Shown here in pieces: positions 55,401 through 63,256 of a stretch of DNA of 64,000 nt. A program made the position numbers and the translations under genes. Under the pieces are notes generated by a model, which saw only the letters and a program-made list of their open reading frames with translations, made no database searches and was not told the origin of the DNA. Every line of letters starts with the position of its first letter. The first letter of the stretch is position 1. This DNA comes from Zea mays (Eukaryota > Streptophyta > Magnoliopsida > Poales > Poaceae), in assembly GCF_902167145.1 (NCBI RefSeq), contig NC_050096.1, positions 268,730,622 to 268,794,621 of the forward strand, given 5' to 3'.

Positions 55401-58400
55401 AGGAGAGGTATTGTATCAATTGAAGGTAAGCAAGAGATTAGAAGGAAATCCCTTCTGTCTTGCCGGTCGTGGGCAAAGCCTTGCGGCCAGTCTGCCTAGC
55501 GCCTCCTATGCCTAGCCGCAAGTTCTCTCTAGATCAGCCACGATGCCCTAACCTCCTTGCCTTCGCTGCCCTAACCCATGAATAGTACTTGTAGGTATTG
55601 TAGCACGGGGTACTGCAGTACAGAACAGTACACGCGGTACTGTAGCACCGTTGGATGGCCATTAGCAATCGTGCTGCCCTGCTGTCTCCAAGTGCGAGCA
55701 TGGTGCGTGTTCCCGCTGGCGACGAACTTCAACTCTACGGCAACAACGGTAGGGAAGGTGCTCCCCTTGTCATCGACAAAGGCGCACTGCTTAGTGCCAC
55801 CACATTCCGCTACTTGCGCCACGAGGGCCCCTCCGCTGGTCATTGTTGCGACCTACTCCAGGTGGTCATCCATGTGCTACCCTTTCGTCCAAATGGCGTC
55901 CATGGGATCCAGGTGGCTGCACACGGCAAGTCCAATGTACGGATGGTGTCCGCCTTATCTTAAGGGGTCAAAAATAAAGAGTCGCAATCACATTCAGGTT
56001 CAGAATAATAAAATAAGCCGAGATGTAAAAGGCTTATTTTTTGGTGTTAGGCTTGTGTCTAGAGGAGTCATCGTTAGCGTCATCGTTAGGTTGCAGCTCG
56101 AGGACGACCTGCCTGTCCAGGAGGGGTGTAGTGTCATCGTTAGGTTGTAGCTCGAGGATGATCTACAGTAACAACAACGCTGTAGCACGCCCCTCAGGAT
56201 GTTTAGATAAAGTTAGACTAGTTTGGGATAATATTAGAATTAGAGATAAGATTAGATCTAGTGCTTAGGGGTCAAGTAACCCTCTCTATATAAGGAGGGA
56301 TTGTATCAATTGAAGGTAAGCAAGAGATTAGAAGGAAATCCCTTCTCTCTTGTCGGACGTGGGCAATGCCCTACGGCCAGCCTCCCCAGCACCTCCTAAC
56401 CCTAGCCGCAAGTTATCTCTCTAGATCAACCATGATGCCCTGCACCGTGCACAACCTCCTTGCCTCCGCCGGTGACAACGCAGCCACCACCCCCTTGTCC
56501 CTCCCCTTGATTGCAGCACTAACCCATGAGCAAAACCCGCTGGTACTGTAGCACGGGGTACTGCAGCACAAAATAGTACCGGCGGTATTGTAGCACCGCG
56601 GGTACTGTAGTGTCCCCAACCATCCATAACACTCGACTTCATCCCCCATCTTGGCCTATAAAAGGGGGAGGGTTGGTCGAGCACGGGGGACGATACGCGA
56701 CCAACACACAACACGCGTAGATGGACGGAGGACCACACCAGAGCGCATGGAAGACTACAGAGGCCAAAGCTAAGGAGCACGCTGCCACGACGAAGGCTTA
56801 GCTAGGTCGAGAGCACCAGATTCGTAGTCCTTTGGTCACTCCACGCATAAGACACTTGGGATTAGGGGTTAAAACGGGACAGGTACTCGGGCCGAGTACC
56901 AGATACGGGTAGTAAAATAACCCAATTTTTTGGATACATATACGAATATTTTTGTTGTTGGGAGGATAATGTATAACCGGATATGGGTAGGATACAGAGT
57001 CACTGTTACCTGGTAACTACCCGCAAACCTCGGGTCAGATACGGGTACCGAACGGTCGGGTACCCGGTTGAGGTCACCAGTTTGGCACAGTGACACCTGT
57101 GCGGACGTGTGGTTGGCCGGTGCTCTTGCGCCTTGGCCTGGCGGGATGGCCCATTAATTGTTGTTTAGGCACGAGACCAGACGTCCATTTATATATGATT
57201 TTATATTCTCCTTGATAAATACATTTCATATTATTTTGTAATTTCCAATTCATGTTTATATACAATTTTATATTCTCCTTGATAACACACATTAAATTCG
57301 ATACTTATCTTGATTAATGTCTAATATTATCTTTTATAATGATATGCAACTCTCCTGCATATTCGAGAAAAAAATCTTGATTAATGTCTAATATTATCTT
57401 TTAACTAGCAAATATGTCCATGTTCCTGTACATATCTTAATTAACTTCTAATATTATCTTTGTAACTAGCAAATACGTCCTAGTGTTGCAAAGAGAGATG
57501 CTACTGAGTATTCATGGAAAAAATATATGATGAATATAACATCCATAATATAAGTTAATATCGGCAAAATATAACAATGCCCTATAAAGTTCATATCAGA
57601 TTTATGAAAAAATGTATGCCGCTGATTTTTTTTTGAAATTGTGTTGTTTTATAATGTTCTTGTCATCGGTAACTTTGAGCTGCATGATGTCAATTTTGTA
57701 GGTATAATAATATATATTTGAGCTATCATATACATGATTATATATTTCTTATTTTTTGGTTTGTCGAACGGTTTGATAACTAATATTATCGGGACAAACT
57801 ATCCGACAAATCCGTTATCTACCCGAGTAATTTCCGATATATGTTTTTACCCGCCCGAATCATTACCCAATCCCATCCTGAATTTTAACTATCCATACTC
57901 GATTCAGTATCCGAGAGAATATTAGGGTAGGATACGAGATGATCTAGTATCCGCCTGTATTTCGTCCCGTTTTCACTGCTACTTGGGAGCCTCCTTCCTC
58001 ACTCGCCCGCTTGTAACCACTATTACGAGCATTGAGCAACAAAGGTGCTGGTAGTGTGAGCCGTCGAAGACTGGATGTGGGGACGTTCTACCCGAATCAG
58101 TATAAATATCGCGCTCACTGAGCTCAACATCCGGACCCCAGAACGTGCACAAACAAATTTACTTGTCGGAGTAGGTTCGAAACACCGACATAGTGTTTAT
58201 TTAAGCGAGGTACGTTGTGAGTGTGGTGTTGTTTGGGTTTCATACTCTTAATATAATGATACACAACTTTTTTGCATGTTTATGGAAAAAACGAGGCAGA
58301 CAAGTTTGCCATTCTACCTTGGAATTTACTGGTCTAAAGTATTATAATTGCTTATCAAACACTACATCACAATGATTTCCTTAATTAATCCAATGTGTTG

Positions 58401-61400
58401 GTCTAGAAAAGATGTGGCTCAATGTATTAAGATGGCTTATTTGCTCTCATTTTTTTTCCTTTGAACAATTTGCATGCTTAAGCATCTGGAGAAGTATGGA
58501 ATTCCTGTGCCCAGTTATGCTCTTGTCAATAGAGAATATCCGGACCAAGAGCTAGACTACTTCATCGAGCAAGAAGATTTTGTTGAGGTCCATGGGAAGC
58601 GGTTTTTGAAGCCTTTTGTGGAGAAACCTGTCAATGGTAATTCATCTATACATAATCATTGTAATGTCTGCTATTTGCTTTATTGGATCTGAATGCTGTT
58701 CCTCTTGGTACCGTAATGGTTGGTTTGACTGCATGCAAGATGCAACTAATGGTTTTTTGTGTGGCCGAGGTATGAGAGAGGCAAAAGGGATATCTGTTAT
58801 TGCACTACAGATAATTAATTTCTGTTATTATGATCAAATAAATGTATTCTGATTCCCCTTTTTCTGTGTTTTTAACAGGGGATGATCACCGAATAATGAT
58901 ATATTATCCTAGTTCTGCTGGTGGTGGAATGAAGGAATTATTCAGAAAGGTGAACTTCTGACTCAAAATTGTAGTCATTTGGGAGCAGTTTGCTGAGAAC
59001 CAGCTGTAGTGTTCTGCATTTGGCTTACTTTAATGGCATATTTGCCATTTTGATTTCTAATGTACCAATTGCTTTGCTACTTTAGACTACACACAAAAGT
59101 CTAAAGGTTCTTCATAATAATGATACTCCCTTGGAGTTTTATTTTTGTCATTTAAACAAATATCTCTAATTTTTCTTTATTATTAGTACATAGGAACTTG
59201 TAAAAATTGAGACATCTTGCTTGCTTCATTTATTTTGGAAATGACCTATTTGAAGACTAACACCCACTATACGCGGGTGTCGGTGTTTTGGGTCCGACCG
59301 CACACCCGAGGATGCCCCTCAAGGTGTTTTTAGGAGTAGGACGGTGTCGACGACTGTAGCAAAATGGTTCGTGCCAGATGCACGAGGGACAGTGGACAAT
59401 GTTTACAGGTTCGGGCCGCTTAGAGACGCGTAACACCCTACGTCCTGGTGAGTATGCTTGGTGAACGAGGTTACAAGAGAGCTCTCTGAATTGAGGATGC
59501 AGAGAGTTGATGTGGGTGGCTAAGTAATAGGGTCGATCGTTCTGAAGGGGTGCCCCCTAGGCCTTATATACTCGACCGTGGGGCAATACATGTGGATATG
59601 ATAACAACCAGTAGCTAAAAGATAGTGAACTGCTTGAGTTTATCTTCATGTAGCTCTGCCGACCTATCCTCGCATGGCTCCGCTGCATGGGGGCTCCAAC
59701 GCGGGAAAGTCGGATCTCTGTTGCGGTCACTCGCTCGACGTTGTGGGTCGTCTGGGTTTGCACCAATCCGGCCTCATGTCGATCTGCTTTGCTGGTTGTC
59801 TCTCTCCAGGCCCACGAAAGAATGACCTTACGATTTACTGGGCCCTTGGGCCTTTCGTGAGGTCTTTTACTCTTTTAGTGGACCCGGGGGATATCTATCC
59901 CCCACAGCGGGGGAGAGTGCGCTGGTCGCGTCCGCGGTGGAGGGGGCGCTGGCGGTGGACAACACGGCTGCACAACGCGTGTTGTGTCGATAAGAGGCGG
60001 TGGGCGCCGGCACCCTGCTCCTTGGAGCAAGAAACAACACGGCGTTGGTGACTCGTTGGGAGTGGGCTGGGGATGGCGGGCGACACACCAATCGCGATGA
60101 AGGAGCAGGCGAGGCCACCTGCGGGTTGGGAGGAGCCGCTTGCCGCAGGGAACATTGCGGGTGCCGCCATGGTCACCATAGGAGAGCAGCGGGGCGACGC
60201 GAGAGGGTGGGCGACTGTTCGACAACACGAAAGCGTCAGGGTGGAGGCTGGCCCCGTTGCCCACGTGGGCAACACTTAGAGGAGAGGGAGGGAGAAGATA
60301 GGAATTTTGGGTAGATACCATGGAGAGTGAAACCCTAACCCTAATTGGGTAGAGGATATATTATATAGAGTAAAATACACTGGGGGTCCCTAGATTTATA
60401 GTGTTGTATCATCCAAGTCCCTAAATTTCCAAAGTGCACATCTAAGGTCCCTAAACTTGTGAAGTTGTATGGTTCTGGTCTCTAAACTCTCAACATGCAA
60501 AATTTTGGTCCCTATACTTCTATAATTGTGTCATATGGGTCCATAAACTTATTTTTGGATCTTTGATGACGCCAAAAACAAGTTTAGAGACCCAGATGAC
60601 ACAACCATACAAGTATAAGGACTGGAATGTGCATGTTGAGAGTTTAGGGACCTTACTTGTGCACTTTGGGAGTTTATGGACCAAGATGATACAACACTAC
60701 AAGTTTAGGGATCGCCAGTATATTGTACTATTTTATATATATCCAGGAATGTGGGCCAAAGCCCATTACAATATACACAACACTAACATATCGAATATGA
60801 AAAACTAGTCGTTATGCCTTTAAAGCAACAAGCTAGCCGTTGCAACATGAAATTCCTTTTCTCTTCTGTACAAGGAGGCGGGAAGAAAGAAGGTTTTGCC
60901 GCCAAACATGCAAAAGCAGCGCACACGGCGCGCAACAACGCGTCGATTCACGCTAGGAAATTTTACATGAGGTCTGAGCTCTTTCTTACTTTCCTATGGA
61001 ATTGAACTACAGGATTGGAATCCAATGGAATCATATCTTCCCCTTTCCCGTGAACCAATGCTGTAGATAGGAAAAAAATACATAGGAACATGAATCCTCC
61101 AAAAATCCTACGCCTACCCTCCGATCCAAAGGGGCCCTAAGTGATTGGTAAGTTAAGAACTTGAAGACTGCTTGTTAGAAATCAGTCACTCATGACACTC
61201 TTAAGTGATCATAGTTCTAGGAGGTTAGGTTTCATGCAATTGCCCTGTGCGTAACTGAAGTGTCAGTTCTTTTTTGTTCCTTTTTATGTCAAACTGTTAG
61301 GTGTCTTTCTGTATCGTTTCATATATTTCTATAATTGGAAGAGTGTATAAACATTTAAGCATTGCTGAATAAATGTAGGTGGGTAACCGATCTAGTGAAT

Positions 61401-63256
61401 TTCATCCTGATGTTAGGAGAGTGAGACGTGAAGGATCCTACATATACGAGGAATTCATGCCTACTGGTGGCACTGATGTTAAAGTAAGATATCTTCCACA
61501 AGTTTATTGTCTACTGATATGTGATTTAAGACCACCTACAGCAGATTACCCATAGTTTACCTAAAACACTGTTTTACACTGTTCTACATTGTGGACTGCA
61601 CTGTTCGCTGAGTGAAGTTTGAATATGGGGATTGGTAAGCTGTTGAAGATAGTCTAAATGTCCTAAACCAGCTTGATTCTATATTTGTAATTTTGGTCAT
61701 TCTCTAAAGCAGCAAGTAATCTTTCACTAGTAACTAGTTTCTTTCTACTTTTTTTTTCTTTTTTCTCGAACGCCCCCATTACGGTGGTCGAAAACAAAGA
61801 AACAAAAATACATCCATAAATAAAAGGAACCAGAAACTACTTTGACCTAAAGACCTGGGATTGGGGTTGTTAAGAGATCTAAGTTTGTAGCCCCTCCTAA
61901 CACCCACAGGTCCCTTTCCTCCTCGGTTCTCTTGATGGCTTCATTAAGGCAGGGAGAAAGACCGTAAAAAACACAGGCGTTTCGGTGTTTCCACAATATC
62001 CAGAGGTCGAGACTAATAAGCGAGTTTAGTCCTTTTCTGGCAATTCCATGCAACTGATCACTACATCTTTTCCACCAGAGCATGGTATTCTCTTCATAGG
62101 CATAAGGAGTGAAATTCTGGAGGTTAACCTTTGTCAGCAGCTTGAACCAGTAATTTCTTGCAAACACACAACTCACGAGGAGATGGTCAGTGGTTTTCAT
62201 TTCCTGGTCACAAAGGGGTCACTGATCAGGGTGATCAAGCCCCCTCCTCTGAAGTCTGTCAGCTGTCCAACACCTCTGCAGTGCCACAAGCCATAGGAAA
62301 AATTTGCATTTGGGGGGGGGACCAGGAGTGCCAAACCCTATCACAATGCTCAAAATATGTTGACCCAATAAATAAACTCTCGTAGGCTACTTTGGCAGAG
62401 TATTTGCCATTATGGGCAAACCTAAAGATGTGTTTGTCCTCTCTATGCGGGTTTATGTTTACTGTGATAATAGCATCCCAAAGATCAAGATAATCAGCAA
62501 GGACCTCCACAGTGAGAGCTCCTTGGATGTCATTTAGCCAACTTCTATTTGCCAGAGCTGTATGAACAGTTCTACTGTTTTGAATTCGCCTTGGCACAAC
62601 TAGTAGCAATCTGGGGGCAATATCCATCACACTTCGTCCATGAATCCATCTATCTTCCCAAAAGAGTGTCGAGTGTCCATTGCCAATTTCCGTGTGAGTG
62701 GCAGCATGAAAGAAGGATTTCACCTTGGAAGGAAAATGCATAGGGAGTCCTGCCCAAGGTTTATCAGGTTCCACTTTAGTCAGCCACAACCATCTCATTC
62801 TCAAAGCCCAACCAAGTTCTTTAAGGCTGAAAATGCCCAGTCCTCCCAACTCAACTGGCCTGCACATTTTACCCCAAGCCACCAGGCAGTGTCCCCCTCT
62901 GACTTCTTTTTTTCCACGCCACAGAAATCCTTTCATGATTTTATCAATATCCTTTCTACTGATATCTTTCCTTTGAGATTGTGAAGTGAAAGCAGCATAT
63001 TTTCCTTCCTTGGATGTAAATATGTGGATAGAATCTCACATAATATGGAGATTATCTATTGTTTATAAAACATAGGCTTTGACTTCTTCCTTGTAAATCT
63101 AAATAAATAAACCATTATTCATTCTACATATTGTTGATTATCTAGCTATAATAAACCTTTCAGGTTTACACTGTTGGCCCAGGATATGCACATGCTGAGG
63201 CACGTAAATCGCCTGTTGTTGATGGTGTTGTTATGAGGAACCCTGACGGCAAGGAA
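43368..63256 (+). CDS. VIH: VIH-type diphosphoinositol pentakisphosphate kinase (PPIP5K/VIP1), exons 1-9, 3' part outside window
   Basis: Nine exons join in one frame: 43368-43436, 43731-43790, 45821-45867, 46030-46113, 49721-49784, 58483-58636, 58879-58949, 61379-61483 and 63164-63256 (249 codons). All introns are GT-AG. The family phosphorylates inositol pyrophosphates in the cytosol (InsP7 to InsP8), a step in phosphate signalling. The N-terminal pre-ATP-grasp part has [11 protein letters not shown] and [15 protein letters not shown]. The ATP-grasp part has [53 protein letters not shown] and [12 protein letters not shown]. Full-length proteins have about 1000 residues, so the kinase end and phosphatase-like domain lie to the right. 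Some conserved residues differ, so function is not certain. Confidence 0.88.
43731..43790 (+). CDS. VIH: VIH exon 2
   Basis: Acceptor TTTTCTTCAG, donor GTGTGC. It encodes [20 protein letters not shown], matching the FSAPM-ILxRLxAFGEFE block of the family. Phase 0 to 0. Confidence 0.9.
44422..45257. mobile_element. Harbinger-type element in VIH intron 2
   Basis: Inverted ends GAGCCTGTTTGGTAAAGCTC and (complement of the right end) GAACCTGTTCGGTAGAGCTC are flanked by TAA at 44419-44421 and 45258-45260. The 836-bp interior is strikingly GC-rich at 44660-44980 and contains a diverged duplication of a CACGTGGCC..GCCATGGC block. No transposase was found. Confidence 0.75.
45821..45867 (+). CDS. VIH: VIH exon 3
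   Basis: Acceptor TATTTTGCAG, donor GTATGT. It encodes [15 protein letters not shown] plus two bases of the next codon. With exon 4 the split codon is ATT (Ile), where homologues have Ser (DPIES-WP). Confidence 0.85.
46030..46113 (+). CDS. VIH: VIH exon 4
   Basis: Acceptor TGCTTTCAG, donor GTATAT. It encodes [20 protein letters not shown] then QAYAALR, matching the family block. Phase 2 at both ends. Confidence 0.9.
46114..46765 (+). other. VIH intron 4, first part
   Basis: AT-rich intron with repeated GCAACTA/GCAACC phrases at 46400-46680. No element boundaries were recognised. Confidence 0.4.
46766..47402 (-). pseudogene. Copia Pol remnant (protease tail to integrase)
   Basis: Three overlapping minus-strand frames carry successive Copia blocks: [17 protein letters not shown] (protease tail), [16 protein letters not shown] and [18 protein letters not shown] (pre-integrase), then [20 protein letters not shown] with YLWT (integrase). 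Frame changes separate them, so no protein is made. Confidence 0.72.
49032..49169 (-). repeat. 95-bp LTR with 22-bp duplication across the LTR/primer-site border
   Basis: The LTR is bounded by TGTTAG and CTAACA. GGCTTGATCCATGTTAGAGA occurs twice in direct tandem (49032 and 49054), so the LTR end and the primer-site-like TGGATCAAGCC (minus strand) are duplicated. The LTR sequence AACCCTAACCCTAATTGGG is shared with the remnant near 60320. Confidence 0.65.
49170..49720 (+). other. VIH intron 4, end
   Basis: About 550 bp with no recognised element, apart from a short minus-strand frame at 49180-49362. Its sequence [20 protein letters not shown] with RQGDPMS looks like a LINE reverse transcriptase scrap (the [10 protein letters not shown] block). 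Confidence 0.5.
49721..49784 (+). CDS. VIH: VIH exon 5
   Basis: Acceptor TGAATGGTAG, donor GTATTG. It encodes [20 protein letters not shown] and then YE, a highly conserved block. Phase 2 to 0. Confidence 0.92.
49785..50515 (+). other. VIH intron 5, first part
   Basis: AT-rich intron sequence with no recognised element up to the start of the LINE. Confidence 0.45.
50516..51254 (+). mobile_element. 5'-truncated LINE in VIH intron 5 (LINE A), first part
   Basis: Broken frames match the C-terminal part of plant LINE ORF2. [20 protein letters not shown] comes first, then the zf-RVT region ([24 protein letters not shown]) near 50740-50960, and then an REE..FWSL tail. The 3' UTR TAATAGGCTAGCAGTG is cut at 51254 and appears to resume at 58191. 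It is 5'-truncated as usual for LINEs. Confidence 0.65.
51990..52306 (+). mobile_element. 5'-truncated LINE (LINE B)
   Basis: It encodes the zf-RVT tail [19 protein letters not shown] then [15 protein letters not shown] short 3' UTR follows, ending GATATGCAACTCTCCTGCGT..GAG and A6. Only the last ~310 bp of a LINE are present. A matching target duplication was not found. Confidence 0.72.
52310..52674 (+). repeat. LTR end segment, empty-site copy for hAT element 2
   Basis: The sequence GATACGCGACC .. CATAAGAGACTTGGGAGCC .. CAAACAAATTTATTTGTTGG .. CACAGACA is paralogous to 56689-58190. At 52466-52476 ACTTGGGAGCC is uninterrupted, where the other copy holds the hAT element. Confidence 0.7.
52864..55310 (-). 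mobile_element. PIF/Harbinger transposon in VIH intron 5
   Basis: The element is 2447 bp and flanked by TTA (52861-52863 and 55311-55313). Imperfect inverted ends are GCCTGTCCCCAACA and (right complement) GGTTGTCTCCAGCA. The paralogous repeat at 56194-56215 has a single TTA and no insert, confirming the boundaries. It holds a transposase gene on the minus strand, split by frame changes. Confidence 0.8.
53445..54640 (-). pseudogene. Harbinger nuclease/transposase, decayed
   Basis: Minus-strand frames in order are: an N-terminal region near 54640, [20 protein letters not shown] with [18 protein letters not shown], then [16 protein letters not shown] (first catalytic Asp of the DDE nuclease, GSVDCMH). 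[20 protein letters not shown] (second Asp), [11 protein letters not shown] and [11 protein letters not shown] (Glu) follow, then [11 protein letters not shown]. The three acidic residues are present. The pieces lie in at least three frames, so no complete protein is encoded. A MYB-like partner gene was not found. Confidence 0.8.
56167..56608 (+). repeat. Direct repeat copy 2 of the LTR-like unit
   Basis: This matches 52828-52863 plus 55311-55654, without the Harbinger insert, with about 100 bp of extra sequence near 56430-56520. It contains CTATATAAGG (56285-56294) and several GTACTGTAGCAC motifs. Confidence 0.5.
56863..57981 (+). mobile_element. Non-autonomous hAT element 2
   Basis: It starts TAGGGGTTAAAACGGGAC, and the complement of the right end reads TAGCAGTGAAAACGGGACG. 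Flanks CTTGGGAT (56855-56862) and CTTGGGAG (57982-57989) match at 7 of 8. The paralogous site at 52467-52476 is uninterrupted. It shares subterminal sequence (CATATACATGATTAT, GGTTTG) with hAT element 1 but has no transposase. Confidence 0.82.
57337..57373 (+). mobile_element. 37-bp LINE 3' tail with 30-bp target duplication
   Basis: TAATGATATGCAACTCTCCT followed by GCATATTCGAG and an A-run matches the last bases of LINE B (52272-52306). It is flanked by perfect 30-bp direct repeats at 57307-57336 and 57374-57403 (ATCTTGATTAATGTCTAATA and onward). This is the structure of a target-primed reverse transcription event that stopped after about 30 bases. Confidence 0.85.
58191..58296 (+). mobile_element. 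LINE A, 3' end after the LTR insertion
   Basis: TTTATTTAAGCGAGG .. CTTAATATAATGATACACAAC .. GTTTATGGAAAAAA has the form of a plant LINE 3' UTR ending in A6, and it directly follows the LTR element. LINE A on the left lacks such a tail, so the two are taken as one LINE. Confidence 0.6.
58483..58636 (+). CDS. VIH: VIH exon 6
   Basis: Acceptor GCATGCTTAAG, donor GTAATT. It encodes [20 protein letters not shown], then [18 protein letters not shown] and [10 protein letters not shown]. Plant homologues as recalled have FWKPFVEKP; here the Trp is Leu (TTG). The Lys of VEKPV, an ATP-binding residue in the family, is kept. Phase 0 to 1. Confidence 0.93.
58879..58949 (+). CDS. VIH: VIH exon 7
   Basis: Acceptor TTTTTAACAG, donor GTGAAC. 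It encodes [20 protein letters not shown] and LFRK. His of DDH and Arg-Lys of FRK are nucleotide-binding residues in the family. Phase 1 to 0. Confidence 0.93.
59278..59906. mobile_element. Solo Gypsy-type LTR in VIH intron 7
   Basis: The 629-bp sequence runs from TGTCGGTGTTTTGGG to ATCTATCCCCCACA. GCGGG flanks it exactly (59273-59277 and 59907-59911). There is no internal domain, so it is the product of LTR-LTR recombination. Short frames on both strands are incidental. Confidence 0.85.
59912..60788 (-). mobile_element. Second short-LTR Copia remnant in VIH intron 7
   Basis: On the minus strand a ~100-bp LTR begins TGTTAGTGTTGTGTATATTG (60788). It contains the AATTAGGGTTAGGGTTTCAC end shared with 49075-49169 and is split by a MITE. 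GC-rich, Pro-rich Gag-like frames follow to the solo LTR. Neither Pol nor the second LTR is seen. Confidence 0.55.
60368..60732. mobile_element. Long foldback MITE inside the Copia LTR
   Basis: The left half (AAATACACTGGGGGTCCCTA .. TAGTGTTGTATCATC .. CAAAGTGCAC .. AAGGTCCCTAAAC) and the complement of the right half are the same over ~90 bp or more. The flank TTATATA occurs on both sides (60361-60367 and 60733-60739). No coding capacity. Confidence 0.7.
61379..61483 (+). CDS. VIH: VIH exon 8
   Basis: Acceptor TAAATGTAG, donor GTAAGA. It encodes [20 protein letters not shown] then [21 protein letters not shown] is the ATP-binding hinge of the ATP-grasp fold. Phase 0 to 0. Confidence 0.94.
61750..62990 (-). 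mobile_element. 5'-truncated LINE in VIH intron 8
   Basis: The minus strand encodes the C-terminal part of LINE ORF2 in two frames. [19 protein letters not shown] to [20 protein letters not shown] and FWEDRWIHG are at 62259-62936. The zf-RVT tail ([18 protein letters not shown] ... [14 protein letters not shown]) is at 61847-62200. The 3' end reads ..GTTCGAGAAAAAAG and A/T-rich to about 61750. A target duplication was not found. Confidence 0.8.
63164..63256 (+). CDS. VIH: VIH exon 9 (last in window)
   Basis: Acceptor AACCTTTCAG, donor GTAATA. It encodes [20 protein letters not shown] then [11 protein letters not shown]. Homologues as recalled have [13 protein letters not shown] (plants) or [13 protein letters not shown] (animals); Gly here replaces an acidic residue. 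The next exon, expected to start near RYPVLLTP, is not in the window. Confidence 0.92.

Larger units (their letters stand above)
52828..55654 (+). repeat. Direct repeat copy 1 of a small LTR-like unit (interrupted by Harbinger)
   Basis: 52828-52863 and 55311-55654 together match 56167-56608: GCTGTAGCACGCCCC, GACTAGTTTGGGATAA, GATTAGATCTAGTGCTTAGG, CTATATAAGGAG and the GGTACTG(C/T)AGTAC-rich end. It has a TATA-like box and ends in palindromic GTACTGTAGCAC motifs. This looks like the LTR of a small non-autonomous element with a ~510-bp interior. Confidence 0.5.
51255..58190 (+). mobile_element. Composite LTR-retrotransposon remnant inside LINE A
   Basis: It starts TGTCGGTG (51255) and ends CACCGACA (58190), flanked by CAGTG and TAGTG (4 of 5). 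The left LTR end is near 52674, followed by a Gypsy primer-site-like TTGGCGCACTAGGAAGGGG. The right LTR shares 52310-52674 with 56690-56862 plus 57982-58190. The LTR starts do not match each other and the internal domain is nearly gone, so the structure has been rearranged. It hosts LINE B, a Harbinger and a hAT element. Confidence 0.55.

Noticed and set aside
61020..61140. Possible MITE ending GGGGCCCTAAG near 61139
   Set aside because: The right end looks like a known grass MITE terminus, but no matching left terminus or target duplication was found.
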